Part shown: positions 1 through 8,764 of the stretch, in pieces
How the letters are laid out: every line of letters starts with the position of its first letter
Position numbering within the stretch: the stretch's first letter is position 1
Source: Chryseobacterium sp. JAH
GTDB taxonomy: Bacteria > Bacteroidota > Bacteroidia > Flavobacteriales > Weeksellaceae
Direction of reading: 5' to 3'
Assembly: GCF_001507335.1 (NCBI RefSeq)
Contig: NZ_LMAH01000002.1
Location: 62,001-126,000, forward strand
DNA: 64,000 nt
Position numbers and translations under genes: made by a program
The notes under the pieces: model-generated
Told to the model about the DNA's origin: nothing
Seen by the model: the letters and a program-made list of their open reading frames with translations, nothing else
Databases searched by the model: none

Positions 1-382
1 TAGGATCGAGTCCGCTCCCGCTTGCCGTAACCAAATCTGCAGGAATCTGAGATTTTACAAGTCCTGGATTTTTCATCATCAAAGTGTCGATACGAGCCTG
101 AACCTGATCAAGGTATTCTTTATTTGACGGTGCTTTGTTGCTTCCACCCGACCCTGAAGAATTATAATCAACAGCAGAAGGTCTTGAGGAAAAATACTGA
201 TCTTCGGTAAAAGACTGACCAATGTTTGAATAATATGTTTTATTGCCAGACTCCACGGTTTTTCCTTTCCCGTGATTAGGTGAAAGTTGAGCCATTGCGA
301 AAATCAATGCCGGATAAATAACTGCAAGAAGTACAATGCACAATCCTGTTAATTTAATGGCAGGTAAAATATGTTTTTTCAT
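1..382 (-). CDS. kdpC: KdpC, potassium-transporting ATPase subunit C (partial, C-terminus beyond window)
   Basis: Periplasm-facing accessory subunit of the KdpFABC high-affinity K+ pump. From the ATG at 382, 127 codons are visible. Residues of about 10-30 form one membrane helix (ending YPALIFAMAQ), followed by a soluble part with the family motifs QYFSSRPSAVDYN and VTASGSGLDP. The gene runs off the left edge. It follows kdpB by 11 bp, in the same operon. The family call is secure; only completeness is unknown. Confidence 0.95.
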   Translation of the reverse strand, partial: MKKHILPAIKLTGLCIVLLAVIYPALIFAMAQLSPNHGKGKTVESGNKTYYSNIGQSFTEDQYFSSRPSAVDYNSSGSGGSNKAPSNKEYLDQVQARIDTLMMKNPGLVKSQIPADLVTASGSGLDP

Positions 383-393
383 TTTTAATAATT

Positions 394-2400
394 TTAAAAG
401 AATAATGAAACGATAAGATCGATGATTTTAATTCCGATAAATGGAATGATGACACCTCCAAGTCCGAAAATCAACAGATTACGTCTCAGCAATGCTGATG
501 CACCGATCGGCTTGTACGCCACTCCTTTCAGAGCCAATGGAATCAGAATCGGAATAATGATCGCATTAAAAATTACGGCTGAAAGAATTGCACTTTCCGG
601 ACTGTGAAGATTCATAATATTGAGACCCTGCAAAGCAGGAATTGCTGTGATAAATAAAGCAGGAATAATGGCAAAATATTTAGCAACATCATTCGCAATA
701 CTGAATGTGGTCAGCGTTCCTCTCGTCATCAACAACTGTTTCCCGATTTCTACAACCTCAATAAGTTTCGTGGGGTCATTGTCGAGATCAACCATGTTTC
801 CAGCTTCCTTTGCAGCCTGAGTTCCGCTGTTCATCGCAACACCTACATCAGCCTGTGCCAAAGCAGGTGCGTCATTGGTACCATCTCCCATCATCGCAAC
901 CAGACGTCCTTCAGTCTGTTCTTTCTTGATGTAATTCATTTTGTCTTCAGGTTTTGCTTCAGCGATAAAATCATCAACTCCCGCTTTTTCTGCAATAAAT
1001 TTTGCAGTAAGCGGATTGTCACCTGTTACCATCACTGTTTTTATACCCATTTTTCTAAGACGGTCGAAACGCTCATTGATTCCGGGTTTAATGATATCCT
1101 GAAGCTCGATCACACCTAATACTTTTTCGTTTTCAGAAACAACAAGAGGAGTTCCTCCGTTTTGTGAAATTTCTTTTACTTTATCATCAGTTTCCTGTGG
1201 AAATGTATTTCCTGCAGTCAGAACAATATTTCTAATCGCATCAGTGGCACCTTTTCGGATTCTGAAGTTATCATAGTTCACTCCCGAACTTCTAGTCTCA
1301 GCAGTGAATTTAATGTATTCGGGATTTTCCATTAAATAAATAGCAGGATCAATTCCAGCTAATTCAACAATCGATTTTCCTTCAGGAGTTTCATCGGTCA
1401 TCGAACTCAATACAGCAGCTTTTATCAACGCTTTTTCATCTACATTATTGGCTGCATAGAAATGAGTTGCTTTACGGTTTCCAATCGTAATGGTTCCTGT
1501 TTTATCAAGAAGAAGAACATCAATATCTCCTGCAGTTTCCACCGCTTTTCCACTTTTAGTGATGACATTGGCGCGCAGCGCTCTGTCCATTCCTGCGATA
1601 CCTATGGCGGATAAAAGTCCACCAATTGTAGTAGGAATAAGGCATACAAAAAGTGAGATAAATGATGCAATGGTAATGCTTACATTGGCATAATCCGCAA
1701 AAGGCTTTAACGTGATACAGACGATGATAAACACTAAAGTAAATCCTGCAAGTAAAATTGTTAATGCAATTTCGTTAGGTGTTTTCTGTCTTGAGGCACC
1801 TTCTACCAATGCAATCATTTTATCTAAAAAGCTTTCGCCAGGCTGCGTGGTAACTTCTACAACAATTCTGTCTGAAAGAACCTTTGTACCACCAGTCACA
1901 GAACTTTTATCGCCACCAGATTCACGAATGACTGGAGCCGATTCTCCGGTAATGGCACTTTCATCAATAGTTGCCAAACCTTCGATAATTTCTCCGTCCG
2001 AAGCAATGATATCTCCGGCTTCGCAAACGAAGACATCACCTTTCTGTAGTTTTGAGGAAGAGATAATACTTCCGTCACGTAATCTGGCAGGCGTTTCTTC
2101 TCTCGTTTTACGAAGACTGTCTGCCTGAGCTTTTCCTCTCGCTTCCGCGATGGCTTCTGCAAAGTTTCCGAACACAACAGTAAGTAACAGAATGATAAAG
2201 ACCGTGAAATTATAGGCAAAACTACCCTGAGATTTTTCTCCTGTTAAAGTCCATATACTTACAATGAACATGACGAGAGTTCCAATCCAGACCAGAAACA
2301 TAACTGGATTTCTGAACATCGTTTTGGGATTGAGTTTTATAAAAGACTGCACAAGAGCTTCCTGCATCAGTTCTTTTTGAAACAATGATTTATTATTCAT
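394..2400 (-). CDS. kdpB: KdpB, P-type ATPase subunit of the K+ pump
   Basis: Catalytic subunit that hydrolyses ATP to drive K+ uptake at the inner membrane. 668 residues, normal for the family. The actuator motif TGES lies at 151-154, the phosphorylated Asp is D299 in DKTGT, and the hinge motif GDGTNDAP follows near residue 505. Membrane helices lie at about 33-50, 65-82, 215-232, 243-270 and in the last 90 residues. The operon order kdpA-kdpB-kdpC and the short gap to kdpC fit co-transcription. The gap to kdpA (2401-2522) contains only short inverted repeats. Confidence 0.97.
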   Translation of the reverse strand: MNNKSLFQKELMQEALVQSFIKLNPKTMFRNPVMFLVWIGTLVMFIVSIWTLTGEKSQGSFAYNFTVFIILLLTVVFGNFAEAIAEARGKAQADSLRKTREETPARLRDGSIISSSKLQKGDVFVCEAGDIIASDGEIIEGLATIDESAITGESAPVIRESGGDKSSVTGGTKVLSDRIVVEVTTQPGESFLDKMIALVEGASRQKTPNEIALTILLAGFTLVFIIVCITLKPFADYANVSITIASFISLFVCLIPTTIGGLLSAIGIAGMDRALRANVITKSGKAVETAGDIDVLLLDKTGTITIGNRKATHFYAANNVDEKALIKAAVLSSMTDETPEGKSIVELAGIDPAIYLMENPEYIKFTAETRSSGVNYDNFRIRKGATDAIRNIVLTAGNTFPQETDDKVKEISQNGGTPLVVSENEKVLGVIELQDIIKPGINERFDRLRKMGIKTVMVTGDNPLTAKFIAEKAGVDDFIAEAKPEDKMNYIKKEQTEGRLVAMMGDGTNDAPALAQADVGVAMNSGTQAAKEAGNMVDLDNDPTKLIEVVEIGKQLLMTRGTLTTFSIANDVAKYFAIIPALFITAIPALQGLNIMNLHSPESAILSAVIFNAIIIPILIPLALKGVAYKPIGASALLRRNLLIFGLGGVIIPFIGIKIIDLIVSLFF

Positions 2401-2522
2401 TTGGAGATATTTATTTTATTTGAAGGCCATCCCAATAGTCGGGACAGGTAATGCGATCGCCGAATCTTTATTTGGTTTTGTTTCCAAATCATGGCGATTT
2501 CATTTTATTTTCTTTATCTATT

Positions 2523-4211
2523 TTATTTCAGTGAAAAATATTCGGCGATCGGACCTAATGCGAGGGCCGGAAAGAATGCCAGGGCTGCAATGATCGCAAT
2601 CACTGCGAAAATCATGAGTCCAAAAGTTGAGGTGTCTGTTTTCAGCGTTCCTTCACCTTCGGGAATGTATTTTTTCTGAGCCAGTAAGCCTGCAATCGCA
2701 ATTGGACCGATAATTGGTAAAAAACGACCAAGTAACAGCACAATTCCGGTTGAGATATTCCAGAAAGGATTGTTATCGCCTAAACCTTCAAAACCACTTC
2801 CGTTGTTGGCTGCAGATGAGGTAAATTCATACAGCACTTCACTGAAACCATGAAATCCGGGATTGTTGAGCGTACTTGTTCCCACGTCCGGAAAAGCAGT
2901 TGCAATAGCGGTTCCCGCCAAAATTAAAAAAGGATGAAAAAGTGCAACAATCATTGCAATCTTCATTTCTCTTGCCTCAATCTTTTTACCTAAAAATTCC
3001 GGAGTTCTTCCCACCATAAGACCACTGATGAATACTGCAAGAATGATGTAGATAAATATGTTTAAAATACCTGCTCCGTCACCACCATAAAACGCATTGA
3101 CCATCATTGCCAACATCTGTGTCATTCCGGAAAGAGGAACAGAACTGTCGTGCATTGAGTTGATTGATCCTGTAGAAATTACGGTTGTTACAATACTCCA
3201 AAAGCCTGAAGCTGCCGCGCCGAAACGGATTTCCTTTCCTTCCATTGCGCCGAGTGACTGATCAATTCCCATTGCTGAAATGGCAGGATTTCCATTCATT
3301 TCCATAGTGATGGTTGGGATGGCCAACAGAAGAAAACCTGCGGTCATCACTCCAAAAATCATATATCCAAATTTTTTCCTTCTGATAAAATGACCGAAGG
3401 CAAAAACCATAGCCATAGGAATGATCAGCTGTGCAAACATCTCAACCATATTGGTAAAATAGGTAGGATTTTCAAGTGGGTGCGCACTGTTGGCTCCGAA
3501 GAAACCACCTCCATTGGTTCCGATATGTTTAATCGGTACAAATGCCGCAACAGGACCTGTAGAGACTTCGGTACTGCTTCCCTGCAGCGTTATCACTTTA
3601 TCCTTCCCATCAAAAGTCATCGGTACTCCTTCAAAAAGAAGAACTGCACCCATGATCAACGATAGAGGAAGAAAAATCCTTGTATTTGATTTCAAAAAGT
3701 AATCGTAAAAATTCCCAAGCTTTTCGGTAGATTTTTCACGGAAAGCTTTAAAAATAACGATGGCCGCCGCCATTCCCGTAGCTGCGGAAACAAACTGAAG
3801 GAACATCAGCCAAATCTGTCCGAGATAACTTACTCCTGTTTCTCCTGAGTAATGCTGAAGATTGCAGTTCACAAGGAATGAAATGGTGGTATTGAATGCC
3901 AGGTCAGGCGACATATCCGGATTACCGTCCGGATTGAGAGGAAGCCAGCTCATGTTCATCAGCACAAGCATACTGATGAAAAACCACAAAAGATTAATCG
4001 TCAGAAGTGCGCCGAGATGCTGTTTCCAGTTCATCTCGTTGTCAGGATTAACTCCTGAGATTTTGTAGATCAAAGATTCTACAGGTTTGAAAACAGGATC
4101 AAGAAAGGTCTTTTCTCCTGCATATACTTTAGCAATGTATTTTCCAAACGGTATCGCTGGTAATAGCGTTACCAAAAACATGGCTATAATTCCAAAAATT
4201 TCAGTGTTCAT
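2523..4211 (-). CDS. kdpA: KdpA, K+-binding and channel-like subunit of the K+ pump
   Basis: Selectivity subunit of KdpFABC, related to the SKT channel/transporter superfamily; about ten hydrophobic helices in 562 residues, the usual length. Glycine-rich filter loops are visible, such as TNGGGFFGANSAHP and SSAANNGSGFEGLGDNNP. The start at 4211 is 6 bp after the stop of the 39-residue gene upstream, which supports it. Expected to work with KdpB, KdpC and KdpF, and to be induced by K+ limitation as in other bacteria (known for the family, not shown here). Confidence 0.97.
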   Translation of the reverse strand: MNTEIFGIIAMFLVTLLPAIPFGKYIAKVYAGEKTFLDPVFKPVESLIYKISGVNPDNEMNWKQHLGALLTINLLWFFISMLVLMNMSWLPLNPDGNPDMSPDLAFNTTISFLVNCNLQHYSGETGVSYLGQIWLMFLQFVSAATGMAAAIVIFKAFREKSTEKLGNFYDYFLKSNTRIFLPLSLIMGAVLLFEGVPMTFDGKDKVITLQGSSTEVSTGPVAAFVPIKHIGTNGGGFFGANSAHPLENPTYFTNMVEMFAQLIIPMAMVFAFGHFIRRKKFGYMIFGVMTAGFLLLAIPTITMEMNGNPAISAMGIDQSLGAMEGKEIRFGAAASGFWSIVTTVISTGSINSMHDSSVPLSGMTQMLAMMVNAFYGGDGAGILNIFIYIILAVFISGLMVGRTPEFLGKKIEAREMKIAMIVALFHPFLILAGTAIATAFPDVGTSTLNNPGFHGFSEVLYEFTSSAANNGSGFEGLGDNNPFWNISTGIVLLLGRFLPIIGPIAIAGLLAQKKYIPEGEGTLKTDTSTFGLMIFAVIAIIAALAFFPALALGPIAEYFSLK

Positions 4212-4217
4212 AGTAGT

Positions 4218-4337
4218 TTAATGAATTAAAGCAAATTTTTTAACCGTAAAAATCAGATAGATAAAAGCGATCACGAAGCAGATCCAAAAGATCAGTATAC
4301 TCCACTCTTTTATTTCATTTAAAATCTTACGGTTCAT
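4218..4337 (-). CDS. 39-residue single-helix membrane protein in the kdp operon
   Basis: Reading the minus strand from ATG 4337 gives a 39-codon ORF. A charged N-terminus (MNRKILNEIKEW) precedes one hydrophobic helix (SILIFWICFVIAFIYLIF) and a short basic tail. It ends 6 bp before kdpA and begins 17 bp after kdpF. I do not recognise the family. Tight packing in a run of tiny membrane ORFs argues that it is translated. It may be an accessory subunit of the Kdp complex, which is inference only. Confidence 0.6.
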   Translation of the reverse strand: MNRKILNEIKEWSILIFWICFVIAFIYLIFTVKKFALIH

Positions 4338-4354
4338 TTGATTATTAATTTTAT

Positions 4355-4432
4355 TTAAAATTCTTCCGGTTTTACGAGTACATAAATCATGTAGAAGAAG
4401 ATGGCTATTGCTGTGATAAATAATAGGGTCAT
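4355..4432 (-). CDS. kdpF: KdpF, small stabilising subunit of the K+ pump
   Basis: A 25-residue ORF from ATG 4432, one hydrophobic helix ending YVLVKPEEF. The length, the single helix and the C-terminal aromatic plus acidic-Phe ending match KdpF proteins, which sit at the KdpA-KdpB interface and stabilise the complex. In many operons kdpF is directly upstream of kdpA; here one more tiny gene (4218-4337) lies between. The call rests on pattern and context, since the peptide is too short for a firm homology claim. Confidence 0.7.
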   Translation of the reverse strand: MTLLFITAIAIFFYMIYVLVKPEEF

Positions 4433-4450
4433 GAGTATATTTTTATTTTT

Positions 4451-4534
4451 TTAAATCTTTTCAAAATATTCTACCAAAAAGTAAAACAGAGCGAACAGTA
4501 ATACTCCCGAAGCCAATAAAATAATTGTGATCAT
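4451..4534 (-). CDS. 27-residue single-helix membrane protein, KdpF-like, in the kdp operon
   Basis: ATG at 4534 opens a 27-codon ORF that is almost entirely one helix (MITIILLASGVLLFALFYFL) with a short tail VEYFEKI. It begins 11 bp after the 46-residue gene and ends 18 bp before kdpF. In topology and size it resembles KdpF, so it may be a second KdpF-type subunit. No Shine-Dalgarno is seen, only an A-rich stretch, which is normal in this phylum. Function not known. Confidence 0.5.
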   Translation of the reverse strand: MITIILLASGVLLFALFYFLVEYFEKI

Positions 4535-4545
4535 TTTCTTTTTTT

Positions 4546-4686
4546 TTAATTAAATTGAATAATTGCTGCTGCTACAAAAACTCCGAGAATGACCGCTATG
4601 TTGATGGTTACCATCTCAAAATCATGTTTTCCACGAATTGATTTCCATTCTTTCCAGCTTCCGATTTTTCTGATTTTTGTTTTCAT
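4546..4686 (-). CDS. 46-residue single-helix membrane protein at the head of the kdp operon
   Basis: From ATG 4686, 46 codons. The N-terminal half is basic and soluble (MKTKIRKIGSWKEWKSIRGK); the C-terminal half is a hydrophobic helix (INIAVILGVFVAAAII). It starts 23 bp after the 119-residue gene and ends 11 bp before the next tiny ORF. The positive-inside rule predicts a cytoplasmic N-terminus. I do not recognise the family; conservation beside kdpA in relatives would show that it is a real gene. Confidence 0.55.
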   Translation of the reverse strand: MKTKIRKIGSWKEWKSIRGKHDFEMVTINIAVILGVFVAAAIIQFN

Positions 4687-4709
4687 ATGTAGATTTTTTA
4701 TCTTAAATT

Positions 4710-5069
4710 TTAAATTCCTGATTTGTATACCTGATGAAAATAGTTTTCTTGTAAACGCGCAGACATTTTACTGAAAATCATTTTTTTGTAAGTTGGGTCA
4801 CAGCAAAATGTAAAACTGTCAAGAGAGTAGACGAAAATGTTTTCTATTGCATTTTTTAAGGCTGCGTCGCCTTTGCTGTAAAGCTTATTCATTTTAAGAA
4901 TAGATTTAATCAGAATTTTCTGATCATTTTCTTTAATCAGTCTTTTGATCTGCTTGGTAAAGACACTGATGACCATGAAGGGCGAATTGGTCTTGTAGGA
5001 TTCTTTAAAGTCTTCCTGTGTTTCAGGGATCGTTTTGATAATCTCTGTAACGGCATCTGTATGATTCAT
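4710..5069 (-). CDS. Conserved hypothetical protein, 119 aa, upstream of kdp
   Basis: A small soluble, mostly helical protein without signal peptide or membrane segment. The text KNAIENIFVYSLDSF followed by a C-terminal NYFHQVYKSGI recalls a small Bacteroidota family that I think is DUF7674, but I cannot confirm it. It is the first gene of the kdp transcript by position (23 bp to the next ORF) and lies between the kdp genes and the NtrC-type regulator. No function can be assigned. Confidence 0.75.
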   Translation of the reverse strand: MNHTDAVTEIIKTIPETQEDFKESYKTNSPFMVISVFTKQIKRLIKENDQKILIKSILKMNKLYSKGDAALKNAIENIFVYSLDSFTFCCDPTYKKMIFSKMSARLQENYFHQVYKSGI

Positions 5070-5181
5070 TTTTTAAATTGTTTTGAATCAGTAATGCCAA
5101 GATTTATTCCTCAATAGAAATTTAAGTCACAACCATTTAATTTACAATTAATTAAGACAAAACGTAACAGTTTTAAAAAAC

Positions 5182-5207
5182 AAAAAACCCTATCAAAATG
5201 ATAGGGT
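5182..5207 (-). terminator. Rho-independent terminator after the NtrC-type regulator gene
   Basis: Perfect 8-bp stem ACCCTATC/GATAGGGT (5187-5194 with 5200-5207) and a 5-nt loop. Read on the minus strand it is followed by a U-run (complement of 5182-5187). It lies 25 bp past the stop of the regulator gene and so separates that gene from the kdp unit downstream. Confidence 0.85.
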
Positions 5208-5231
5208 CGTTATCAGAATGGAATCATTCTG

Positions 5232-6635
5232 TTAGGAAATACTGTATTCTTCTATTTTTCTATACAGGGTAGCAATACCGATTTCTAGAAGCCGTGCTGC
5301 TTCCGCTTTATTTCCATTGGTATGCTTTAATATTTTTTGAATCTGCATTCTCTCAGCACTTGCCATAGAAAATGCAGACATCATTTTTGTTTGTAAAGAC
5401 TGGTTCTGTTCCTGTTTTGAAAGAATATCTACAGGAAGACTGTCTGTCACTAATTCGGATGAGTCTGTCAGAATAACACTCCGCTCGATGACATTCCGAA
5501 GTTCACGGATATTACCTTTCCATTGATGGTGTTTTAAAGCTTTTAGATAGTCTTGAGAAAAAGCGGTAATATTTTTTCCCATTTTCTGAGAAAAAGTCTT
5601 CAGAAAAAAGCCGGCGAGTGATTCGATATCCGCTACTCTTTCTCGCAAAGATGGAAGTTTAATATTAAAAATATTGATTCTGTAGTACAAATCTTCACGG
5701 AAGTTTCCATTTGAAATTTCGGTTTCAAGATCTCTGTTGGTTGCGGCAACGATACGGACGTCGGTTTTAGTCGGTTTGCTGTCTCCCACTTTCAAAAATT
5801 CACCTGATTCTAAAACTCTGAGCAGTTTTGCCTGCAAATCAAGAGGCATTTCGCCAATTTCATCCAGAAAAACAGTGCCCAGATTGGCTTCTTCAAAAAT
5901 ACCTTTAGAATCTTTTACGGCACCAGTGAAAGCGCCTGCTTTATGACCAAAAAGTTCATTTTCAAGCAGCTCTTTTCCAAAAGCCGAACAGTTTACTGCA
6001 ATGAAATTTTTCTTACTTCTATTGCTTGCATGGTGTATTGCCTGTGCAAAAACCTCTTTTCCTGTTCCTGTTTCTCCGGTCAGAAGAACTGTAGCATCTG
6101 TAACTGCTACTTTTTGAGCCGAAGAAATAGCATTAGTAATTTCAACAGATTTACCAATGATGCTTTTAAAGGACTGTTTGGAATCCAACTGTTTCTCAAG
6201 CTGTAAAACTCTTTTGTTGAGCGAAACTTTCTCTGCAGCTTTATAAAGCAACGGAAGAATTTTCGTATTGTCATCTCCCTTTGTGATATAATCGAAGGCA
6301 CCGTTTTTGATCGCCATCACACCATCAGGAATATTTCCAAAAGCTGTCAGAAGAATAATTTCCACAGCGGGAAACTGATCTTTCACTGTTTTTGAAAAGT
6401 CTACTCCGCTACCGTCTGGAAGTTTAACATCGCATAGTACAATGTCAACATCGGAGATCTCAAGTCGTTTGAGTCCGCTTTTAAGATTTCCCGCCTCAAA
6501 GACTTCAAAACCTTCAAGACTGATAATACGTGATAAAAGCGACCTTATTTTCGCTTCGTCGTCAATGATTAAAACTGTATTCAATGGAGTGATATACTTT
6601 AAATTAATATAAAAAATAGCATACTTCAAATACAT
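5232..6635 (-). CDS. NtrC-family sigma-54-dependent response regulator
   Basis: A receiver domain (about 18-135, phospho-acceptor D69), an AAA+ sigma-54 activation domain with Walker A GETGTGKE (187-194), the sigma-54 contact loop GAFTGA (234-239) and DEIGEM, and a C-terminal Fis-type helix-turn-helix (AEAARLLEIGIATLYRKI). It should activate sigma-54 promoters when phosphorylated; the partner kinase is not in the window. Position just upstream of kdp suggests control of K+ uptake, an inference. The start is uncertain: the ATG at 6635 adds 17 residues, and a TTG at 6584 would begin directly at the receiver fold (LNTVLIIDDE), giving 450 residues. Confidence 0.92.
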   Translation of the reverse strand: MYLKYAIFYINLKYITPLNTVLIIDDEAKIRSLLSRIISLEGFEVFEAGNLKSGLKRLEISDVDIVLCDVKLPDGSGVDFSKTVKDQFPAVEIILLTAFGNIPDGVMAIKNGAFDYITKGDDNTKILPLLYKAAEKVSLNKRVLQLEKQLDSKQSFKSIIGKSVEITNAISSAQKVAVTDATVLLTGETGTGKEVFAQAIHHASNRSKKNFIAVNCSAFGKELLENELFGHKAGAFTGAVKDSKGIFEEANLGTVFLDEIGEMPLDLQAKLLRVLESGEFLKVGDSKPTKTDVRIVAATNRDLETEISNGNFREDLYYRINIFNIKLPSLRERVADIESLAGFFLKTFSQKMGKNITAFSQDYLKALKHHQWKGNIRELRNVIERSVILTDSSELVTDSLPVDILSKQEQNQSLQTKMMSAFSMASAERMQIQKILKHTNGNKAEAARLLEIGIATLYRKIEEYSIS

Positions 6636-6656
6636 ATACTATCCTCAATATTTTAT

Positions 6657-6664
6657 CAAAGATA
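6657..6664 (-). promoter_or_regulatory. Candidate -7 box for the NtrC-type regulator
   Basis: Minus-strand TATCTTTG matches the Bacteroidota -7 consensus TAnnTTTG, 21 bp before the ATG at 6635. No TTG is seen 17-23 bp upstream of it, so only half of the promoter is supported. Confidence 0.4.
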
Positions 6665-6709
6665 GATATTGTGAGATAAATTTTCCTTTAAATCAATTCA
6701 AAAAAAAAA

Positions 6710-7510
6710 TCAATTGAGATTGAGATAGCTTTTAATGGTTTTTAAAACACCAAAATTATTATTGCTTGCGGCTTCGAATTTCGCTGCTTCTTTTACAGAC
6801 GGATGCGCATTTTCCATAGCGTAAGAATATTCTGCCTTCTTAAGCATTTCGATATCATTCATATAATCGCCAAAAACCATCGTTTGCTTCGGAGTGATAT
6901 TGAGCGTTTTTTGAAGCTTTTCTAAAGCGTTGCCTTTGTTGATATCTTTATTCATAATATCCAACCAGTATTTTCCTGAAACAACGACCTCAAGATTGTA
7001 CTTCTGAAACTTTTCCAAAGCAGGATACAAATGTTCTTCGGATCCTTCCGGATGGTACACCGCAATTTTAAAAATACTGTCATCAAGTGCAAAAGTGAGA
7101 TCGTCTAATTTTTGATTACCGGTGTAGAACTGTGCAATATAATCGATAAACTCCTGATTTTCGGTTTCGTAATACGCTCTCTTTTTACCTGATACCACGA
7201 CAGTTGCTCCGGAAATTTCACGGATGGTATTGATGATTTCTGCTACATATTGTTCCTCTAATTTATCAACAAAAAGTTCTTCATTTTTGTAAATCATGTA
7301 ACCGCCGTTTTCAGCGATAAAAGCCATTTCGTTTTCTTTGTCTCCGAAGTATTTTGTAATGCCTAACATCTGCCTGCCGCTTGCAGGAACAAAGAGGATA
7401 TTCCGTTTTTTCAGTTCTTCATAAATTTCAGGAAATTCTGGGCTTACTTGATGTTCAGAGTTAAGAAATGTCCCATCCATATCCGTCACTATCAACCTAA
7501 TATCATTCAT
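6710..7510 (-). CDS. Cof-type HAD-superfamily hydrolase
   Basis: 266 residues with the HAD nucleophile motif DMDGTFLNS (D11 and D13) at the N-terminus, a C2B-type cap in the middle, and the metal-binding motif GDYMNDIEML near residue 213. Members of the Cof/YidA class dephosphorylate sugar phosphates and other small phosphorylated compounds; the substrate cannot be told from sequence. Cytoplasmic. It is preceded by a TATCTTTG box (7529-7536), so it likely has its own promoter. Gene and class are clear; the physiological role is unknown. Confidence 0.93.
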   Translation of the reverse strand: MNDIRLIVTDMDGTFLNSEHQVSPEFPEIYEELKKRNILFVPASGRQMLGITKYFGDKENEMAFIAENGGYMIYKNEELFVDKLEEQYVAEIINTIREISGATVVVSGKKRAYYETENQEFIDYIAQFYTGNQKLDDLTFALDDSIFKIAVYHPEGSEEHLYPALEKFQKYNLEVVVSGKYWLDIMNKDINKGNALEKLQKTLNITPKQTMVFGDYMNDIEMLKKAEYSYAMENAHPSVKEAAKFEAASNNNFGVLKTIKSYLNLN

Positions 7511-7528
7511 AAATCAATCATTAAAAAT

Positions 7529-7536
7529 CAAAGATA
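7529..7536 (-). promoter_or_regulatory. Candidate -7 box for the HAD hydrolase
   Basis: Minus-strand TATCTTTG, a full match to TAnnTTTG, 18 bp before the ATG at 7510. No well-spaced -33 TTG was found, so confidence is moderate. Confidence 0.4.
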
Positions 7537-7610
7537 GTGGATAATAATTTGTTTCATTGCTTGAAAACAAAACATAACAATATTTTAACAAAAAATCAGA
7601 TTTGACAGCC

Positions 7611-8333
7611 TTATTTTATCAGTTTATTATTGCTTTTTTTATACAGCTTTGCATCAAATTTATAATATCGCGCCGCACGATGTGCTACATTAGATTCAAT
7701 CTCATCAAGCGGGATGATATAATTGAATGATGATACTTTTTTATGAAAATTTTTAATATCAATATGCTTTTCACTTAATGCATTATATAACTGATATAAC
7801 TGCCTGATGGTAAACTTTTTAGGAAGCAATTCAAAGATAATTGAAAAGTCAGATTCTATCCATTTTCTTATCTCTACCAAAGACTCTTTGATGATCTTAT
7901 TATGGTCGAAAGGAAGTAGAGGAACTTTGTCTATGGGGCACCAGTCTACGGTATCATATTTTGTACTGTTGATTTTGTGATCAATTTTACAAAGAGAAAG
8001 ATAAGCCACGGTAATAATCCTATCAATCTGATGATTGTATTCTTTCTGCATCCATTTGATGTCGTATTCACTGCTTGCACGGGCTGGGTCTGCGAAACAT
8101 TTGAACTGTTTTAACACCATTTTTTTAATCCCGGTCAATTCATGAAGTACACGTTCTGCGGCATCATCTACATCTTCATTACTCAGAATAAGACTTCCAG
8201 GCAATCTTTTTTCACGCTCGGGAACATCGATAAGGTGTCGCTGAACCAACAAAATATTAAGTTGATTTTCGCGATCAAATCCGAAAACAACGCAATCAAC
8301 AGAAACATATGTATGAATAAAACTCGAACTCAT
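7611..8333 (-). CDS. Nudix-winged-helix regulator (NrtR-like)
   Basis: 240 residues: an N-terminal Nudix fold (about 8-145) and a C-terminal winged-helix DNA-binding part (about 165-235, FTIRQLYQLYNALSEKHIDIKNF region). This layout is that of NrtR-type regulators, which in Bacteroidota control sugar or NAD-related genes by sensing a nucleotide or sugar ligand. The Nudix box (GSLILSNEDVDDAAERVLHE...) is degenerate: the first Gly and two catalytic Glu positions are changed (RV for RE, EL for EE). Catalysis is therefore unlikely and ligand sensing more likely. Target genes are not evident nearby. Confidence 0.85.
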   Translation of the reverse strand: MSSSFIHTYVSVDCVVFGFDRENQLNILLVQRHLIDVPEREKRLPGSLILSNEDVDDAAERVLHELTGIKKMVLKQFKCFADPARASSEYDIKWMQKEYNHQIDRIITVAYLSLCKIDHKINSTKYDTVDWCPIDKVPLLPFDHNKIIKESLVEIRKWIESDFSIIFELLPKKFTIRQLYQLYNALSEKHIDIKNFHKKVSSFNYIIPLDEIESNVAHRAARYYKFDAKLYKKSNNKLIK

Positions 8334-8337
8334 GTGA

Positions 8338-8345
8338 CAAATATA
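8338..8345 (-). promoter_or_regulatory. Candidate -7 box directly before the Nudix regulator
   Basis: Minus-strand TATATTTG (TAnnTTTG) ends 4 bp before the ATG. If used, the transcript would start at or near the start codon, giving a leaderless mRNA. No clear -33 element at the expected spacing. Confidence 0.35.
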
Positions 8346-8530
8346 AATATTCAGATGAAATAAAAAAGCATCAAACAGCCATGAATATTACATTTTTAAA
8401 GTTTAATTGAGTGTTTTGAAAGTCTATTTCATATTTTATCACTGGATTTGAATCTTTTTTTTAAAATATAAGATACATTCAAAAATAAAATGTACAACAT
8501 TAATTTTAAAAGATTTAAACACTCATTATA

Positions 8531-8629
8531 ATGCAAAAATTCATAAATTTCTACGTAAAAATTTATAAATCATCACAGCATACACTTGTGTTGATTTGTT
8601 ATCTGGTCTATCTTTACAAAAGAAATTAA
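8531..8629 (+). CDS. Possible 32-residue small protein or small-RNA locus
   Basis: ATG at 8531 opens 32 codons: a basic N-terminal part (MQKFINFYVKIYKSSQ) and a hydrophobic stretch (TLVLICYLVYLY) ending KRN. It looks like a small amphipathic or membrane peptide. The best support is external: a good terminator 98 bp downstream on the same strand and no other gene to use it. It could equally be a non-coding RNA. Confidence 0.35.
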   Translation: MQKFINFYVKIYKSSQHTLVLICYLVYLYKRN

Positions 8630-8726
8630 AAAGCAAGACAGCTTTGTGATGATTAAGCACCAAACCATGAATTACAAATAATTGACTTGTCAATAAACTT
8701 CACACCACACAAAATCTTTAATATTG

Positions 8727-8764
8727 AAAAAGGCAAAACATTTATGTTTTGTCTTTTTTTTTTT
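8727..8764 (+). terminator. Rho-independent terminator of an unassigned plus-strand transcript
   Basis: Stem GGCAAAACA/TGTTTTGTC (8732-8740 with 8745-8753, one G-T pair), loop TTTA, extended by A-T pairs and followed by a run of eleven T (8754-8764). The T-run is on the plus strand; a shorter A-run on the other side may allow weak function in the minus direction. Confidence 0.75.

Noticed and set aside
2440..2510. GCGATCGC and ATTTGG/CCAAAT short palindromes in the kdpA-kdpB gap
   Set aside because: Stems are too short and have no U-run; not a convincing terminator inside an operon.
3390..3702. Plus-strand open frames opposite kdpA (and similar ones opposite carB, argG and the hybrid kinase)
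   Set aside because: They overlap well-supported genes on the other strand and have no recognisable protein features.
5085..5100. Sigma-54-like TTGGCA half-site (minus strand) upstream of the kdp leader gene
   Set aside because: The -12 element (GC 12 bp away) is missing, so it does not fit a sigma-54 promoter despite the nearby NtrC-type regulator.
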